From Terriglobia bacterium (GTDB lineage: Bacteria; Acidobacteriota; Terriglobia; Versatilivoradales; Versatilivoraceae): a stretch of 64,000 nt of DNA. The number at the start of each line of letters is the position of its first letter. Position 1 is the first letter of the stretch. Below the pieces are notes generated by a model. The model was given only the letters and a program-made list of their open reading frames with translations, was not told the origin of the DNA and ran no database searches. The translations under genes were made by a program, and so were the position numbers. The stretch is taken from contig JAKUNG010000014.1 in assembly GCA_022452285.1 (NCBI GenBank), positions 53,276-117,275 on the forward strand, given 5' to 3'. Positions 36,338-46,343 of the stretch are shown here, one piece after another.

Positions 36338-38662
36338 ATGCTTACAATAAAAAACTCTAAAGTAACCAAAATTATTTTTGTTGATTCCTTCACTGTATTT
36401 TCCACAGGCTGGATTTATACTCTTTTGATACTCACTGCTTTTTTGATTAGTGCTAGTCAGCATATGGGTATGACTTCTAGTTCCCAGACCAATCAGCAGA
36501 ACTCCCCTTCTTCACCTCTTAGCTTAGAACTAGGTAATGAAGTTGTGACGATTCAAGCAGAGCGGCAGTCAAAAACTGGCCAACATGAGTATGTTGCCGA
36601 AGGCAATGTAGAGATTCGTCACCTTAACATTCTTTTGAAAGCTGATCTAATTCGCGGGAATAATCAGACCCTTACTGTTTCGGGTGATGGAAACATTTAT
36701 TTTGAACAAGGCTTAACATTCTTGAAGGCCTCTCGATTTAACTATGATTTGTCTAAGCAAAGTGGGGTTTTTTACGAAGTAAGTGGAAAAACAGACGTAG
36801 AAATAGAGGGTAAAAAAGAACCAGGATTTATTTTTGAAGCAAGAGAGGTTCATAAACTAGGATCTGATCAATATAGAATTATTGATGGAATGGTGACATC
36901 CTGCGAGGGTAAACCTCCTAAATGGAGTTTTTCTGCCAAAACGGCTGATTTTAAGGTCAATCAGCCAATTAATCTTAAAAATGCCGTTTTTCGGATTAAA
37001 AAAATTCCCTTACTCTATAGCCCTTTTCTCCGAACTCCTACTAGTAAAACACAGAGAAAATCAGGATTCTTGATTCCTTCAATTGGGAATTCATCAAATC
37101 GCGGACGTTCGGTTAGTGGTGCATTCTTCTTAACTCTTGGGAGAAGTGCTGACTTATTAACTCGAGCTGACTATTATTCAAAGAGGGGTCCAGCTGGAGG
37201 ACTGGAGTTTAAGGCTAGACCTAGTGAGAATAGTTCAATTTCTGCTCGTGGTTACTTTGCTTTAGATCGATTAGGTTTTGGAGGACAGAATGCCCAAATC
37301 CAAGCAGATACTCAGTTAAATAATGGGTTTAGAGCAGTAGCTGATATAGATATTGTTAGTTCTCAAGCATTTCGGCAAGTTTATGGAGACAATATTAATA
37401 CAATTGCACAACCTGATGAAGTCTCATCAGCATTTCTAACCCGTAATTTTTCCAGCGATAGCTTCAACATCTTTGGTGAACGGCGGGCAACAGTTTTTTC
37501 TGGAGAGAGAGGAGTGACTAGCCGAACATTTCCCAGCTTTAATCTCAATGGAAATGCCCGTAGATTAAAAAACTTTCCAGTTTACTTTTCTTATGATACC
37601 TCAGTGGAAGCTCTTAGCCGTTCAGATGCCCAATTAAGAACTCCAGCAGTTGTTCAGCGCTTTGATTTTAATCCCAAACTGAGTTTTCCTATTATTCAGT
37701 GGAGTGGGATTAATTTAACATCTAGTATTTCCTTGAGAGAAACTTTCTATTCAAATCGGTTAGATAACAATAAATCTAATGGAATTGGTTCCAAAAATTT
37801 AATTCGATCTGCCCTCAATCTTGAAGTTAAATGGAATGGTCCCGGCATTCAAAAGATTTTTAATTATGGGGAAAACCAATTTAAACATTTAATTGAACCA
37901 GAGATAACCTATCGGTACATTACAGGAATTAATGAGTTTACTGAAACCATCCGATTCGATGAAAAGGATTTGATTGCTAATACCAATGAAGTTGAATATT
38001 TGTTGAATAATCGTTTTTTCTCTAAAAGTACTTCCTCAGACGGAGGAATGACAACTAGTGAATTTTTGTCTATTAGTATAGGACAAAAACATTTCTTTGA
38101 TCCAACCTTTGGTGGAGCTATTGTTCCAGGTCGAAGAAACGTTTTTTTTCCATTGAATACCCTTTCAGCATTTGCTTATCTAGATGGTTCTCGCCAAAGA
38201 TCTCCTCTTATTTCTCGGCTTCGATTTACACCAGCAAACCGCTATACAGTCGACTTTAGAGCAGATTATGATTCTGAAGTTGGAAAATTACGTGCTACGA
38301 GTGTATCAAGCAGAATTAATTTGTCAGAACTTTTTCTTGACCTTACCTACTACAATACTAAAAACATTCCCCCCACACAGTTTCGTTCTAACCAGATCCG
38401 AGCTAGCATAGGAAGATATTCGCGTTTTGGATTGAGCGGAATTTTTAGTTTTGTTTATGATCTAAATGTACGATATAAACAATACAGTGCGGCTCAGCTC
38501 GCCTATAATTGGGATTGTTGTGGGATAGCAGTTGAACTTCGACAAGTTGGCTTAACTCAATTTAACCCAAGATTTTCAAATGAATCACAATTAAGATTTA
38601 GTTTCTTCCTTAAGAACATTGGTTCTTTCGGGACATTGAGAGAAAAAGACCGTATATTTTAA
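36338..38662 (+). CDS. lptD: LPS-assembly outer-membrane protein LptD
   Basis: A 774-residue outer-membrane protein. After a signal/anchor segment (about residues 20-45) there is an OstA/LptA-like beta-jellyroll (about 55-190: VTIQAERQSKTGQHEYVAEGNVEIR.. and ADLIRGNNQTLTVSGDGNI). The LptD barrel follows, with the conserved VFRIKKIPLLYSPFLRTPT stretch and a C-terminal aromatic F. It places lipopolysaccharide in the outer leaflet with LptE. Its presence shows the organism has an LPS-type outer membrane. It stands alone, followed by an unusually AT-rich spacer. Confidence 0.9.
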   Translation: MLTIKNSKVTKIIFVDSFTVFSTGWIYTLLILTAFLISASQHMGMTSSSQTNQQNSPSSPLSLELGNEVVTIQAERQSKTGQHEYVAEGNVEIRHLNILLKADLIRGNNQTLTVSGDGNIYFEQGLTFLKASRFNYDLSKQSGVFYEVSGKTDVEIEGKKEPGFIFEAREVHKLGSDQYRIIDGMVTSCEGKPPKWSFSAKTADFKVNQPINLKNAVFRIKKIPLLYSPFLRTPTSKTQRKSGFLIPSIGNSSNRGRSVSGAFFLTLGRSADLLTRADYYSKRGPAGGLEFKARPSENSSISARGYFALDRLGFGGQNAQIQADTQLNNGFRAVADIDIVSSQAFRQVYGDNINTIAQPDEVSSAFLTRNFSSDSFNIFGERRATVFSGERGVTSRTFPSFNLNGNARRLKNFPVYFSYDTSVEALSRSDAQLRTPAVVQRFDFNPKLSFPIIQWSGINLTSSISLRETFYSNRLDNNKSNGIGSKNLIRSALNLEVKWNGPGIQKIFNYGENQFKHLIEPEITYRYITGINEFTETIRFDEKDLIANTNEVEYLLNNRFFSKSTSSDGGMTTSEFLSISIGQKHFFDPTFGGAIVPGRRNVFFPLNTLSAFAYLDGSRQRSPLISRLRFTPANRYTVDFRADYDSEVGKLRATSVSSRINLSELFLDLTYYNTKNIPPTQFRSNQIRASIGRYSRFGLSGIFSFVYDLNVRYKQYSAAQLAYNWDCCGIAVELRQVGLTQFNPRFSNESQLRFSFFLKNIGSFGTLREKDRIF

Positions 38663-38904
38663 ATATTAACGTTATTTTTTATCTAGATAATTACAAAAAC
38701 TTAGAAGTTAATTATAAAAAGTATTTTTTTAAAAAAATAATTGATATGAATTATTGATAATTTTAATAAATATTATATATAATAAATATTCTTTTGAAAA
38801 AATGACAATATTTACTATAACAATAGGATAAGTATAGATAATTAATATTAAAAAAATAACTTTTTTTATTAAAAATAAAATAGATTAGTTATTAAGAGAA
38901 AAAA
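38663..38904. other. Extremely AT-rich spacer upstream of ilvB
   Basis: The 242 bases between lptD and ilvB contain only about 27 G or C, near 11%. They are packed with A and T runs. One -35/-10-like pair, TTGATA at 38754-38759 and TATAAT at 38778-38783 (18-base spacing), may be the ilvBN promoter, but chance matches are likely in such DNA. No leader peptide with branched-chain codons was found, so classical attenuation is not supported. Confidence 0.5.
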
Positions 38905-40629
38905 ATGAATCAAAATAATATGGATGGTGCGCAAGCCTTGATCAAAGGACTTGAAAATGAGGGGGTTGAATATATTTGGGGACTTTCTGGTGGTGCTGCT
39001 ATTCCAATCTTTGATGCTTTGATTACTACTAAGACTAACATAAAGTTAATTTTAGTTAGACATGAACAGGGTGCAGTTCATATGGCAGATGGATATGCCC
39101 GTTCCACAGGAAAACCGGGTGTAGTTCTTGTTACCAGTGGCCCAGGAGCTACTAATACAGTCACTGGAATCCTCACAGCCCATATGGATTCGATTCCAAT
39201 CATAATTTTGACAGGCCAAACAGTAAGCTCAATGCTTGGCAAGGATGCTTTCCAAGAAGCCGATGTTTTTGGCTTAACTATGCCTATTGTAAAACATAGC
39301 TATCTAGTAAAAAATCCTGATGATATTCCTAGAGTCGTTAGAGAAGCTTTCTATATTGCGAATACTGGACGACCAGGTCCTGTGTTAATTGATGTCCCTA
39401 AAGATGTAAGTCAAGGAAAATTCTCCGGCAATCTTCACTCTGAAATGGATTTACCAGGATACAATCCAAAAACAACATTTAATAAAGCCAGCGTCCTTGA
39501 AATTGCTGGAGCCCTCAGCCATTCTCGAAAACCAGTCTTATTAATTGGTCACGGAGCTTTAATTTCCAATGCTTCTAACGTTGTCAAGCAGTTAGCAGAA
39601 ATATTAAATGCACCTGTTACAACAACTTTACTAGGTAAAGGTGCTTTCCCTGAATCCCATCATCTTTCTTTAGGTATGCTAGGAATGCATGGAACAGCCT
39701 ATGCAAATAAAGCTATGGTGGAATGTGATTTGGTAATGTCAATAGGATCACGTTATGACGACCGAATCATTGGACAACCCCATCGATTTTGTAAAGATGC
39801 AGTCCGTATTCACATAGACATTGATGAGGCTGAAATGGGTAAGATGATCCACTGTCATCACTGGTGCGTAGGAGATGCACGATTAATTTTGGAAGAATTA
39901 ATAAAACATGTGGGACCTTTAAATACAGCTGAATGGCTAAAACATCTGGAAAAATATAAGAACAAATACCCACTCAAATACAAGAAACAAGGTGGACTAA
40001 AAATGCAGCATGTTCTAGACGAACTTCACAAGTTAACCCTAGGAAAAGCTGTCATTTCTACAGACGTAGGGCAACATCAGATGTGGGCTGCTCAATTTTG
40101 TAAAAGCAACTATCCATCTGGCTGGCTTAGTTCTGGGGGCGCTGGTACTATGGGTTATGGATTCCCAGCCGCTATAGGAGCGCAATTTGGCAGACCTAAC
40201 GATCTAGTAGTAGCAGTGGTTGGCGACGGTGGATTTCAAATGACAATGTCTGAACTATCCACGGCCTGTGTTCATAAGTTACCTATTAAAGTGATAATAC
40301 TTAATAACCATTATTTGGGGATGGTTCGCCAATGGCAAGAATTATTTTATGAGGAACGTGAAAGTGGAGTTGATTTGGAGGGCAATCCTGACTTTGCTAA
40401 GTTAGCAGATACTTATCCAGGTGCTAAGGGTTTTACATTAAAACGTCCAGCTGACGTTCGAAAGATCTTGACTCGAGCTTTAGAGTATGACCAGGGTCCC
40501 GCAGTGGTAAATGCTGAGTGTGAAAAAACGGATAATGTTTATCCAATGATTCCAGCAGGAGCAGCTCTTGAAGATATGCTAGTAGAAAAACCTAAAAGAA
40601 AACTAGAAAAACCAAGTGGATCTACCTAG
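38905..40629 (+). CDS. ilvB: Acetolactate synthase, large (catalytic) subunit
   Basis: A 574-residue ThDP enzyme that condenses two pyruvates, or pyruvate and 2-ketobutyrate, in valine/leucine/isoleucine synthesis. The catalytic Glu54 is in VRHEQGAVHMADGYAR. TSGPGATNTVTG and the FAD/quinone-site region follow, and the C-terminal ThDP motif VVGDGGFQM..LNNHYLGM is present. The regulatory subunit gene follows 52 bases later. The length fits the family. The upstream region is about 11% GC. Confidence 0.96.
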   Translation: MNQNNMDGAQALIKGLENEGVEYIWGLSGGAAIPIFDALITTKTNIKLILVRHEQGAVHMADGYARSTGKPGVVLVTSGPGATNTVTGILTAHMDSIPIIILTGQTVSSMLGKDAFQEADVFGLTMPIVKHSYLVKNPDDIPRVVREAFYIANTGRPGPVLIDVPKDVSQGKFSGNLHSEMDLPGYNPKTTFNKASVLEIAGALSHSRKPVLLIGHGALISNASNVVKQLAEILNAPVTTTLLGKGAFPESHHLSLGMLGMHGTAYANKAMVECDLVMSIGSRYDDRIIGQPHRFCKDAVRIHIDIDEAEMGKMIHCHHWCVGDARLILEELIKHVGPLNTAEWLKHLEKYKNKYPLKYKKQGGLKMQHVLDELHKLTLGKAVISTDVGQHQMWAAQFCKSNYPSGWLSSGGAGTMGYGFPAAIGAQFGRPNDLVVAVVGDGGFQMTMSELSTACVHKLPIKVIILNNHYLGMVRQWQELFYEERESGVDLEGNPDFAKLADTYPGAKGFTLKRPADVRKILTRALEYDQGPAVVNAECEKTDNVYPMIPAGAALEDMLVEKPKRKLEKPSGST

Positions 40630-40681
40630 ATAAACGCACTCTGGAGTAGTATCTTAGAAGAGTTTTCATAAAAACAAAAAC

Positions 40682-41194
40682 GTGAAAGATAAACTTTTAA
40701 ACTCTGAACACACATATACACTGAGCGTTTCTGTTTCCAACAAACCAGGTGTTCTAGCGAGAATTGCGCAAGTTTTTGCCAGAAGGGCCTATAACATTGA
40801 TTCGTTGGTTGTTTCTTCTTCAGTTGATGGGCAGTTCTCTAGAATGACAATTACTGCTAAAGGTGACCCAAAAGGATTAGATCAAATCATTAAACAAGTT
40901 AACAAACTAGTTGATGTTGTAGACTGTGTTGATCACACTGAGGAAAATGCCGTTATTCAGGAACTCGCTTTAATCAAAGTTGCAGCAAACCTTGATCAAC
41001 GAAGTGAGGCCTTACAGATAGTCGAACATTTCAAATGTAAAACCGTAGATTTAACAGAATCTTCGATGATGATCATGGTCACTGGAACTACTGAAAAAAT
41101 TGATGCTTTAATCAAAATGATTCAAAAATATAAGATTATTGAGTTAGTGAGAACAGGAAAGGTCTTAATGGCCAGAGGTAATCCAGAATCTTAA
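40682..41194 (+). CDS. ilvN: Acetolactate synthase, small (regulatory) subunit
   Basis: A 170-residue regulatory subunit. The N-terminal ACT domain (about residues 9-82) contains SVSNKPGVLARIAQVFARR and RAYNIDSLVV. The C-terminal half has LALIKVAA and the usual ALS small-subunit domain. It activates IlvB and gives valine feedback control. The start codon is GTG; no strong ribosome site is visible. It ends the ilvBN pair. Confidence 0.95.
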   Translation: MKDKLLNSEHTYTLSVSVSNKPGVLARIAQVFARRAYNIDSLVVSSSVDGQFSRMTITAKGDPKGLDQIIKQVNKLVDVVDCVDHTEENAVIQELALIKVAANLDQRSEALQIVEHFKCKTVDLTESSMMIMVTGTTEKIDALIKMIQKYKIIELVRTGKVLMARGNPES

Positions 41195-41226
41195 ATCTTC
41201 GAATAATTTCCAAATATAGTCATCAG

Positions 41227-41252
41227 AAAAAGCCTAAAAAGTTATTTTAGGC
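41227..41252 (-). terminator. Rho-independent terminator of the dehydrogenase gene
   Basis: An eight-pair perfect stem, GCCTAAAA (41232-41239) with TTTTAGGC (41245-41252) and a five-base loop. Read on the minus strand, five T follow directly, so it fits as terminator for the gene ending at 41354. It is 37 bases past the ilvN stop and could also weakly stop plus-strand transcripts, but there is no T-tract on that side. Confidence 0.65.
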
Positions 41253-41353
41253 CAATTGATCATTTAACATTTAGAATTCTGTATTGCGTACTATACTCAC
41301 CCAGCTAGAATATTTATTAACCCAATGAAGCAATAGAATCAAAAGTAGGACGG

Positions 41354-42472
41354 TTATATTTTGTCGGCAATGGCCTGTGCCATTTCCATTGTGGTATTAC
41401 TACCGCCCATATCATAAGTTCGGATCTTTCCCTCTCTAATGATCTCAACAACAGCTTCCTCTATTCTTTGACTTTTTTTAGCCTCGCCTAACCAATCCAA
41501 CATCATCTTTGAAGCCATTATAGTGGCAATTGGATTTACTTTAAACTGGCCCGCATACTTTGGTGCTGAACCATGAGTTGGTTCAAATACGGCCAAACGA
41601 TCTCCTATATTCCCCGAACACCCAAATCCGAGGCCTCCCACCATCTGAGCACAAAGATCTGAAATGATGTCCCCAAAAAGATTTGGTGCTACCAGCACAT
41701 CATAATTGAGGGGATTTTTGAGTAGCCACATTGTAATAGCATCAACATTTGCATCATCCATCACAATTTCAGGGAAATTCCTTGAAATCATTCTTGCTGA
41801 CTCTAGAAACAAGCCGTCAGTAGCTCTAACCACATTAGCCTTATGAACTACTGTTACTTTTTTTCGACCTTGTTTTCTAGCAAATTCAAAAGCTGCACGA
41901 ATTATCCTCTCAGAACTTCTTCTGGTATTAATCTTACATGAGATAGCAAAATCATCTTCACTAAGATTAAAAAATGGGGAATAAGACGGGGATAGCTCTG
42001 ATAATAAATTAGATAAATTATTCGGCACTGGGAAAAATTCAACTCCCGAGTAAAGATCTTCTGTATTTTCTCTAAAAACAGTTAGATTAATATTTTCCCT
42101 AGTATTCAAAGGATTATTTGGAAAAGCCCTACAGGGCCTTAGGCAAATGTAAAGATCAAAAAGTTGGCGCATCTTTACAATTGGCGAACGGTAGGTTCCA
42201 ATTTTTTCACTATGCTCTAAAGATAATTCTTTATTAGCTTCTCTAGTAGGCTTAGAAGTAATTGCCCCAAACATTGCTACGTCCACTTTTTCTAGCAGTT
42301 CAATCGTTCTCTGGGGAAAAGGATCACCTTCTTGACACCAACAATTCCAACCAATATCACCATGCAAATAATCAGCATCCAAATTTAGTTTTTCTAGAAC
42401 TACCCTAGCAGCTTGAAGCACCTCTATTCCAATTCCATCCCCAGGAAGCCAAGCAATTTTATATCTCGACAT
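41354..42472 (-). CDS. Isocitrate/isopropylmalate dehydrogenase-family protein
   Basis: A 372-residue NAD(P)-dependent beta-decarboxylating dehydrogenase. It has the GDGIG start motif (residues 11-15), the substrate-binding TVFRENTEDLYSG loop, the catalytic Lys in VVHKANV, and the metal-binding D in NLFGDIISD. The active-site loop with ENTEDLY is closer to isocitrate/homoisocitrate dehydrogenases than to LeuB. Its true substrate cannot be fixed by eye. It converges on ilvBN, with a terminator between them. Confidence 0.88.
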   Translation of the reverse strand: MSRYKIAWLPGDGIGIEVLQAARVVLEKLNLDADYLHGDIGWNCWCQEGDPFPQRTIELLEKVDVAMFGAITSKPTREANKELSLEHSEKIGTYRSPIVKMRQLFDLYICLRPCRAFPNNPLNTRENINLTVFRENTEDLYSGVEFFPVPNNLSNLLSELSPSYSPFFNLSEDDFAISCKINTRRSSERIIRAAFEFARKQGRKKVTVVHKANVVRATDGLFLESARMISRNFPEIVMDDANVDAITMWLLKNPLNYDVLVAPNLFGDIISDLCAQMVGGLGFGCSGNIGDRLAVFEPTHGSAPKYAGQFKVNPIATIMASKMMLDWLGEAKKSQRIEEAVVEIIREGKIRTYDMGGSNTTMEMAQAIADKI

Positions 42473-42892
42473 ATGTCAACCCTTTATAAAAGTATCTTCT
42501 ACATTTTAAAATATTTGTCATTTCAAGAGTTCAAAATTAAATTTTCAAAACTCTTTAGTTAGAGAACCCACTTTTTCTCAACACCCAAAGAGTTAGAATT
42601 TTACATAAAGGCGCTGTAGAACATCAACTTCTGAAATTTCCTTTCATTAGAAAACTCATCTTTCAAACTTGATCTTACATTGATTTTGGGTGAAATGTCG
42701 GATTTCTAATAGTCCTCAAGAATTTTTTCTTCTCTAGTCTTTACAATCTATACAGAAAAAGCTAAGTTTTTCTTAAGCACTAATTTAGTATAAAGAAATA
42801 TTGAAAACCTTTTCAACTTTCCAAAAATAGGTTGTTTTGAGTTTAGCTGAGGAGATCTATGGGAAACATTTGACTAAATAGGAGGATACCCT
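42473..42892. other. Divergent intergenic region
   Basis: About 420 AT-rich bases between two divergent genes, so it should hold promoters for both. The only clear signal is the AGGAGG ribosome site at 42880-42885 for the downstream dehydratase gene. No coding structure is seen. Confidence 0.5.
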
Positions 42893-44203
42893 ATGAACTC
42901 GCCGACAGTAAAAAATCATAGACTTTCACGGCGCGGTTTTATTTATCAAGCTGGATCAGTTGGTTTAGCTTTAGGTACCACCTTAGAAAATACTTACGGA
43001 CAATCAGGAGGTAATGGCACTATGAAAATAACTGAAATCCAAATCTATAAGTTTTCAGTGCCAACTGGACAAGAGATTCGTGATCCTAAAACAGGGGAAT
43101 TAATTTCAAGTACCGCGAAACCCTGGCTTTTTCTCAAGATTAGTACAAACGCTGGAATTGTTGGTTGGGGAGAGGGTAGTGGCGAATGGTTAGTATCTTC
43201 TGTTGAAGCCACATTAAACGAGTGGCGCCCCCTATTAATAGGACAAGACCCATTAGGTGTTGTTCGACTAACCGAAGATATACAAAACCGACTTCCCTGG
43301 AAGGGTGGTGCTATTTATGGCACAGCTATTGCAGCAATTAATATGGCTCTTTATGATATTGCTGGAAAAGCTTGGGGAGTTCCTGTACATACTATTTTAG
43401 GTGGGAAAAAAAGAGACCGAGTCCGAGTTTATACTGGTGGAGCTTTGTTCGATTCTCCGGAAAAAGCTGTAGCAGCAGCCAAGAAAGTTGCTAGGGCTGG
43501 ATATTTAGGAGTAAAGGGTAATCCTTTGGAAAGTCGAACCTGGCCAATGGATGAAGCAGCTGTTAATCTGAGCGTGGCTTGTGTTGAAGCTATACGTAAA
43601 GCGATGCCCTCGGATTTTGATATTCTGCTGGATACACATGGAAGCCCAATTCCTGAACTTAGTATAGAGTTTGCCCGACGGGTTGCAAAATATCGTCCCT
43701 TGTTTCTAGAAGAACCCGTTAAGGTTGGTTCAGTGGATGCTTTATTGTCAGTTTCCAAAAACAGTCCTGTCCCGATTGCCACAGGTGAAAAACTTTTTAC
43801 TCTACACGACTTTAAACCCATCATTGATTGCCGAGCCTGTGCTATTTTACAGCCGGATACCTTACATGCATTTGGAATTACTGCAATTTTGGAAATTGCC
43901 AAAGCAGCAGAATACGCTCAAATGCAGATGGCTCCCCACATTGGTGGTGGACCTCTTTTTTATGCAGCTAGTTTAAGCGCAGATTCCGTAATGAACAATT
44001 TTTTAATCCAAGAAACTGGTTACTTCGAGCAATTTGATCGCTTTGTTGAACATGAGTGGCAAATCAAGAATGGCTACGTAAATATTAGTGACAGACCTGG
44101 CCTAGGTATTGAAGTTAAAGAGAAGGATATCGCTAAAATGCCTTATCATTCCCTGCCTTTCCGGCAATACCGACATGAAGATGGAAGCTGGAAAGGCTGG
44201 TAG
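42893..44203 (+). CDS. Enolase-superfamily acid-sugar dehydratase (galactonate-dehydratase-like) with Tat leader
   Basis: A 436-residue mandelate-racemase subgroup enzyme. Metal ligands are Asp247 (LLDTHG), Glu273 (FLEEPV) and Glu299 (TGEKL). The D-x-H motif (Asp247/His249), Asp322 and His349 match acid-sugar dehydratases of the galactonate-dehydratase type, which form 2-keto-3-deoxy acids. The first 40 residues carry a twin-arginine-like leader (S-R-R-G-F-I at 12-17), a hydrophobic stretch and a likely cleavage region, which is unusual for a normally cytoplasmic enzyme. An ATG at residue 44 could start a leaderless form, but AGGAGG sits correctly for the first ATG. Export is inferred. Confidence 0.85.
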   Translation: MNSPTVKNHRLSRRGFIYQAGSVGLALGTTLENTYGQSGGNGTMKITEIQIYKFSVPTGQEIRDPKTGELISSTAKPWLFLKISTNAGIVGWGEGSGEWLVSSVEATLNEWRPLLIGQDPLGVVRLTEDIQNRLPWKGGAIYGTAIAAINMALYDIAGKAWGVPVHTILGGKKRDRVRVYTGGALFDSPEKAVAAAKKVARAGYLGVKGNPLESRTWPMDEAAVNLSVACVEAIRKAMPSDFDILLDTHGSPIPELSIEFARRVAKYRPLFLEEPVKVGSVDALLSVSKNSPVPIATGEKLFTLHDFKPIIDCRACAILQPDTLHAFGITAILEIAKAAEYAQMQMAPHIGGGPLFYAASLSADSVMNNFLIQETGYFEQFDRFVEHEWQIKNGYVNISDRPGLGIEVKEKDIAKMPYHSLPFRQYRHEDGSWKGW

Positions 44204-44246
44204 AAATGATATTCCTAGAGAACCCTAAAAACTAAACCTCTTAATT

Positions 44247-46037
44247 CTAACTTTGGTTAATCTTAACTGGTTCGATCCCTCTTGGAGTTACACGAATGAG
44301 CTGACCCCGGACACGAGGGTCAGAATATTTTCCGTCGTAAATGTAGAGAATAACCTCAGGCTGAACTTCATAGGACACTCCATTTGCATAGAAGGGTGTG
44401 TCAATTCGGGTACACTGCCAAGTCATTCCATCGTCATGGCTAACTTGAACCCCCACACCAGGATGCCGCCCTGCAATAACTAACACCCCTGAAGATGAAG
44501 ATGTCATGGAGTTCGTTGCTGCATACATCGGGAAGGGTCCTCTCGCAGCTGGACTCCACGATTTTCCACTATCCTCTGACCAAGTTTCCCACATCCAAGG
44601 CGAGGTATAAGAACGAATCAATGCCAGAATTTTCCCTTGTCTTGTCTCAGCAGCAGAAACTTCTGAACCAGTTTCCTTAGCAACCATGAAGTATTGAGGA
44701 CTTGGATTAGGACCATTAAGATTCACTGGGTCTGACCAGGTCTTACCTCCATCAAAAGAGCTAATTGAAAAACTAAAATCAGCTTCCGTAATTGGTCCCC
44801 AATAACGCACCCCTTTTTCTTCCTTAATAGCACCATGCACACTCTGGTTTTCACCTACTGTATATCCAAAACGCATTAATTGACCACTTCGCAGTTCTAC
44901 AATTTTTCCAACGTGAGCATTTCTAACGTTCAGCTTTTTACTAAACTTTAATTGTCCATTTTCCTTAATAGATGACCAAGTCCTACCATCGTCATTTGAG
45001 CTGGAAGTATACATCTTAAACGGCGGACTAGCTTGAATCATATACATCTTAAGTTGCCCGTCTCTATTATTAAAGAGAGTACCTCCCTTCAGTACTCGTG
45101 GTAATTTCTTAGGCTTAGACCAATTACGTCCATTGTCTTTAGAACGCAATAAAACAGCCACTGAATCTTTAGATAGATGTTCTTTTGCAACTATTAGTTT
45201 CATAAGCAGGTCTCCATTTGGAGACCGGGTGAGACTTGATGCATACTGCCACTTTCCGTAGGAGGTTTCCGGCAGTGGATAAAACCAGTTCTTTAAAGGC
45301 TTCGATTCTGGATCCCAATGAAGTTCCCTAAATTTCCGTCCTCGAATCTTTACTTTTCTAAAAGTGCTACCAGCTCCAATCTTAGTAACGGGATCTCCCA
45401 CATCAGTTAGACGATCTGGATCTCGAGCATTATAACTCTCTAATCCAACAAACCCTGGACCAGAATATGAACTATCTACAACCACTGGAAAAGGTCTACC
45501 ATCTACCCAAAGTCGAAAAGTTGATCCTTTAACTACTAACTTAGCTTTATGCCAAAGACCAATCTCACTTGGCACCCCATGTACCATTTCCATCCTCAAA
45601 AATCTAACCCATCCAGATTCATCAACTTTTGAAATTGCTGCCCAAAAATGCTCTGCCCTATATTGCTGCCCCGTACAAGGGAAATGGACCATATAATATT
45701 GGCGGGTATTTTTAGCTCTAAAAATAAAACCAGCACCTGAATTTTGAATCTCCCAACGAAACTCAAATTCTGCTTCAAAATCGGTAAAGGCTTCGCTAGT
45801 GTTAAAGGCCAAATGTTCATTTGTTGCCTTTCTAGGGGGAATGAAAATTCCTTTGTCGCTCTCTTCCCATTCACCTCCTACAAAAGTCCACTTGCCTTTA
45901 TTCAGACTCATTACTTGATATTCAGATTCAATCTTCTTAGATGGTGAGCAAGAAATTAGTAAGAAAATACCAATCAAAAACCAACTTTGGCCAAACCAGT
46001 TCCGTTTAGAACATCCTAATAAGGAATTTCTATCCAT
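44247..46037 (-). CDS. Sialidase-like BNR-repeat lipoprotein with N-terminal LamG/DUF1080-like domain
   Basis: A roughly 596-residue exported protein. The leader ends in LLISC, a lipobox. The N-terminal domain (about 45-215) resembles DUF1080/LamG-type jellyrolls (WEIQNSGAGFIFRAKNTRQYY). The rest is a sialidase-type propeller with five Asp boxes (S-x-D-x-G-x-T-W: KDNGRNW, NDDGRTW, FDGGKTW, EDSGKSW, HDDGMTW). Such proteins bind or cleave glycans; no FRIP motif with the sialidase Arg triad is clear, so sialidase activity is not assured. The frame extends to 46064; the ATG at 46035-46037 with GGGGGA upstream is favoured. Confidence 0.83.
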   Translation of the reverse strand: MDRNSLLGCSKRNWFGQSWFLIGIFLLISCSPSKKIESEYQVMSLNKGKWTFVGGEWEESDKGIFIPPRKATNEHLAFNTSEAFTDFEAEFEFRWEIQNSGAGFIFRAKNTRQYYMVHFPCTGQQYRAEHFWAAISKVDESGWVRFLRMEMVHGVPSEIGLWHKAKLVVKGSTFRLWVDGRPFPVVVDSSYSGPGFVGLESYNARDPDRLTDVGDPVTKIGAGSTFRKVKIRGRKFRELHWDPESKPLKNWFYPLPETSYGKWQYASSLTRSPNGDLLMKLIVAKEHLSKDSVAVLLRSKDNGRNWSKPKKLPRVLKGGTLFNNRDGQLKMYMIQASPPFKMYTSSSNDDGRTWSSIKENGQLKFSKKLNVRNAHVGKIVELRSGQLMRFGYTVGENQSVHGAIKEEKGVRYWGPITEADFSFSISSFDGGKTWSDPVNLNGPNPSPQYFMVAKETGSEVSAAETRQGKILALIRSYTSPWMWETWSEDSGKSWSPAARGPFPMYAATNSMTSSSSGVLVIAGRHPGVGVQVSHDDGMTWQCTRIDTPFYANGVSYEVQPEVILYIYDGKYSDPRVRGQLIRVTPRGIEPVKINQS

Positions 46038-46285
46038 AGTTGTTATTCCCCCAAGGTCCTGCATTACACTCAGATTTTTGCCCCTACAACAAAAGTGGTA
46101 GCTATCACTTACTGACAGATGAGTTCCTTGCTGATCAGGACCGAGCCATCAGAAAACGATTTGACTTTACTAAAACTCAAAACATTGGTTGAGATTTCAG
46201 CGTCTGACATATCCAATTAGTGAATAAACAGTGTAGCGAAGCCTTCCCTTCATCTCAAGAAACCTTTTTATCTGTTGATGTTTCC

Positions 46286-46314
46286 TTGACTCATTAGGTT
46301 TCCCTTCCTACAAT
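46286..46314 (+). promoter_or_regulatory. Sigma-70-type promoter of the SSS gene
   Basis: TTGACT (46286-46291) and TACAAT (46309-46314) are spaced 17 bases apart. Transcription would start near 46321, giving a leader of about 23 bases with AGGAG before the ATG at 46344. This is the best promoter match in the window and may serve the downstream catabolic genes. Confidence 0.7.
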
Positions 46315-46343
46315 CGGTACACTTAACAATAGGAGCTCTTAAC

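Noticed and set aside
46064..46193. A stretch that reads as a protein-like tail (LTDEFLADQDRAIRKRFDF, then stop at 46193) with no start codon
   Set aside because: It overlaps the leader of the minus-strand sialidase-like gene, has no start and no family match. It is too short to claim as a remnant.
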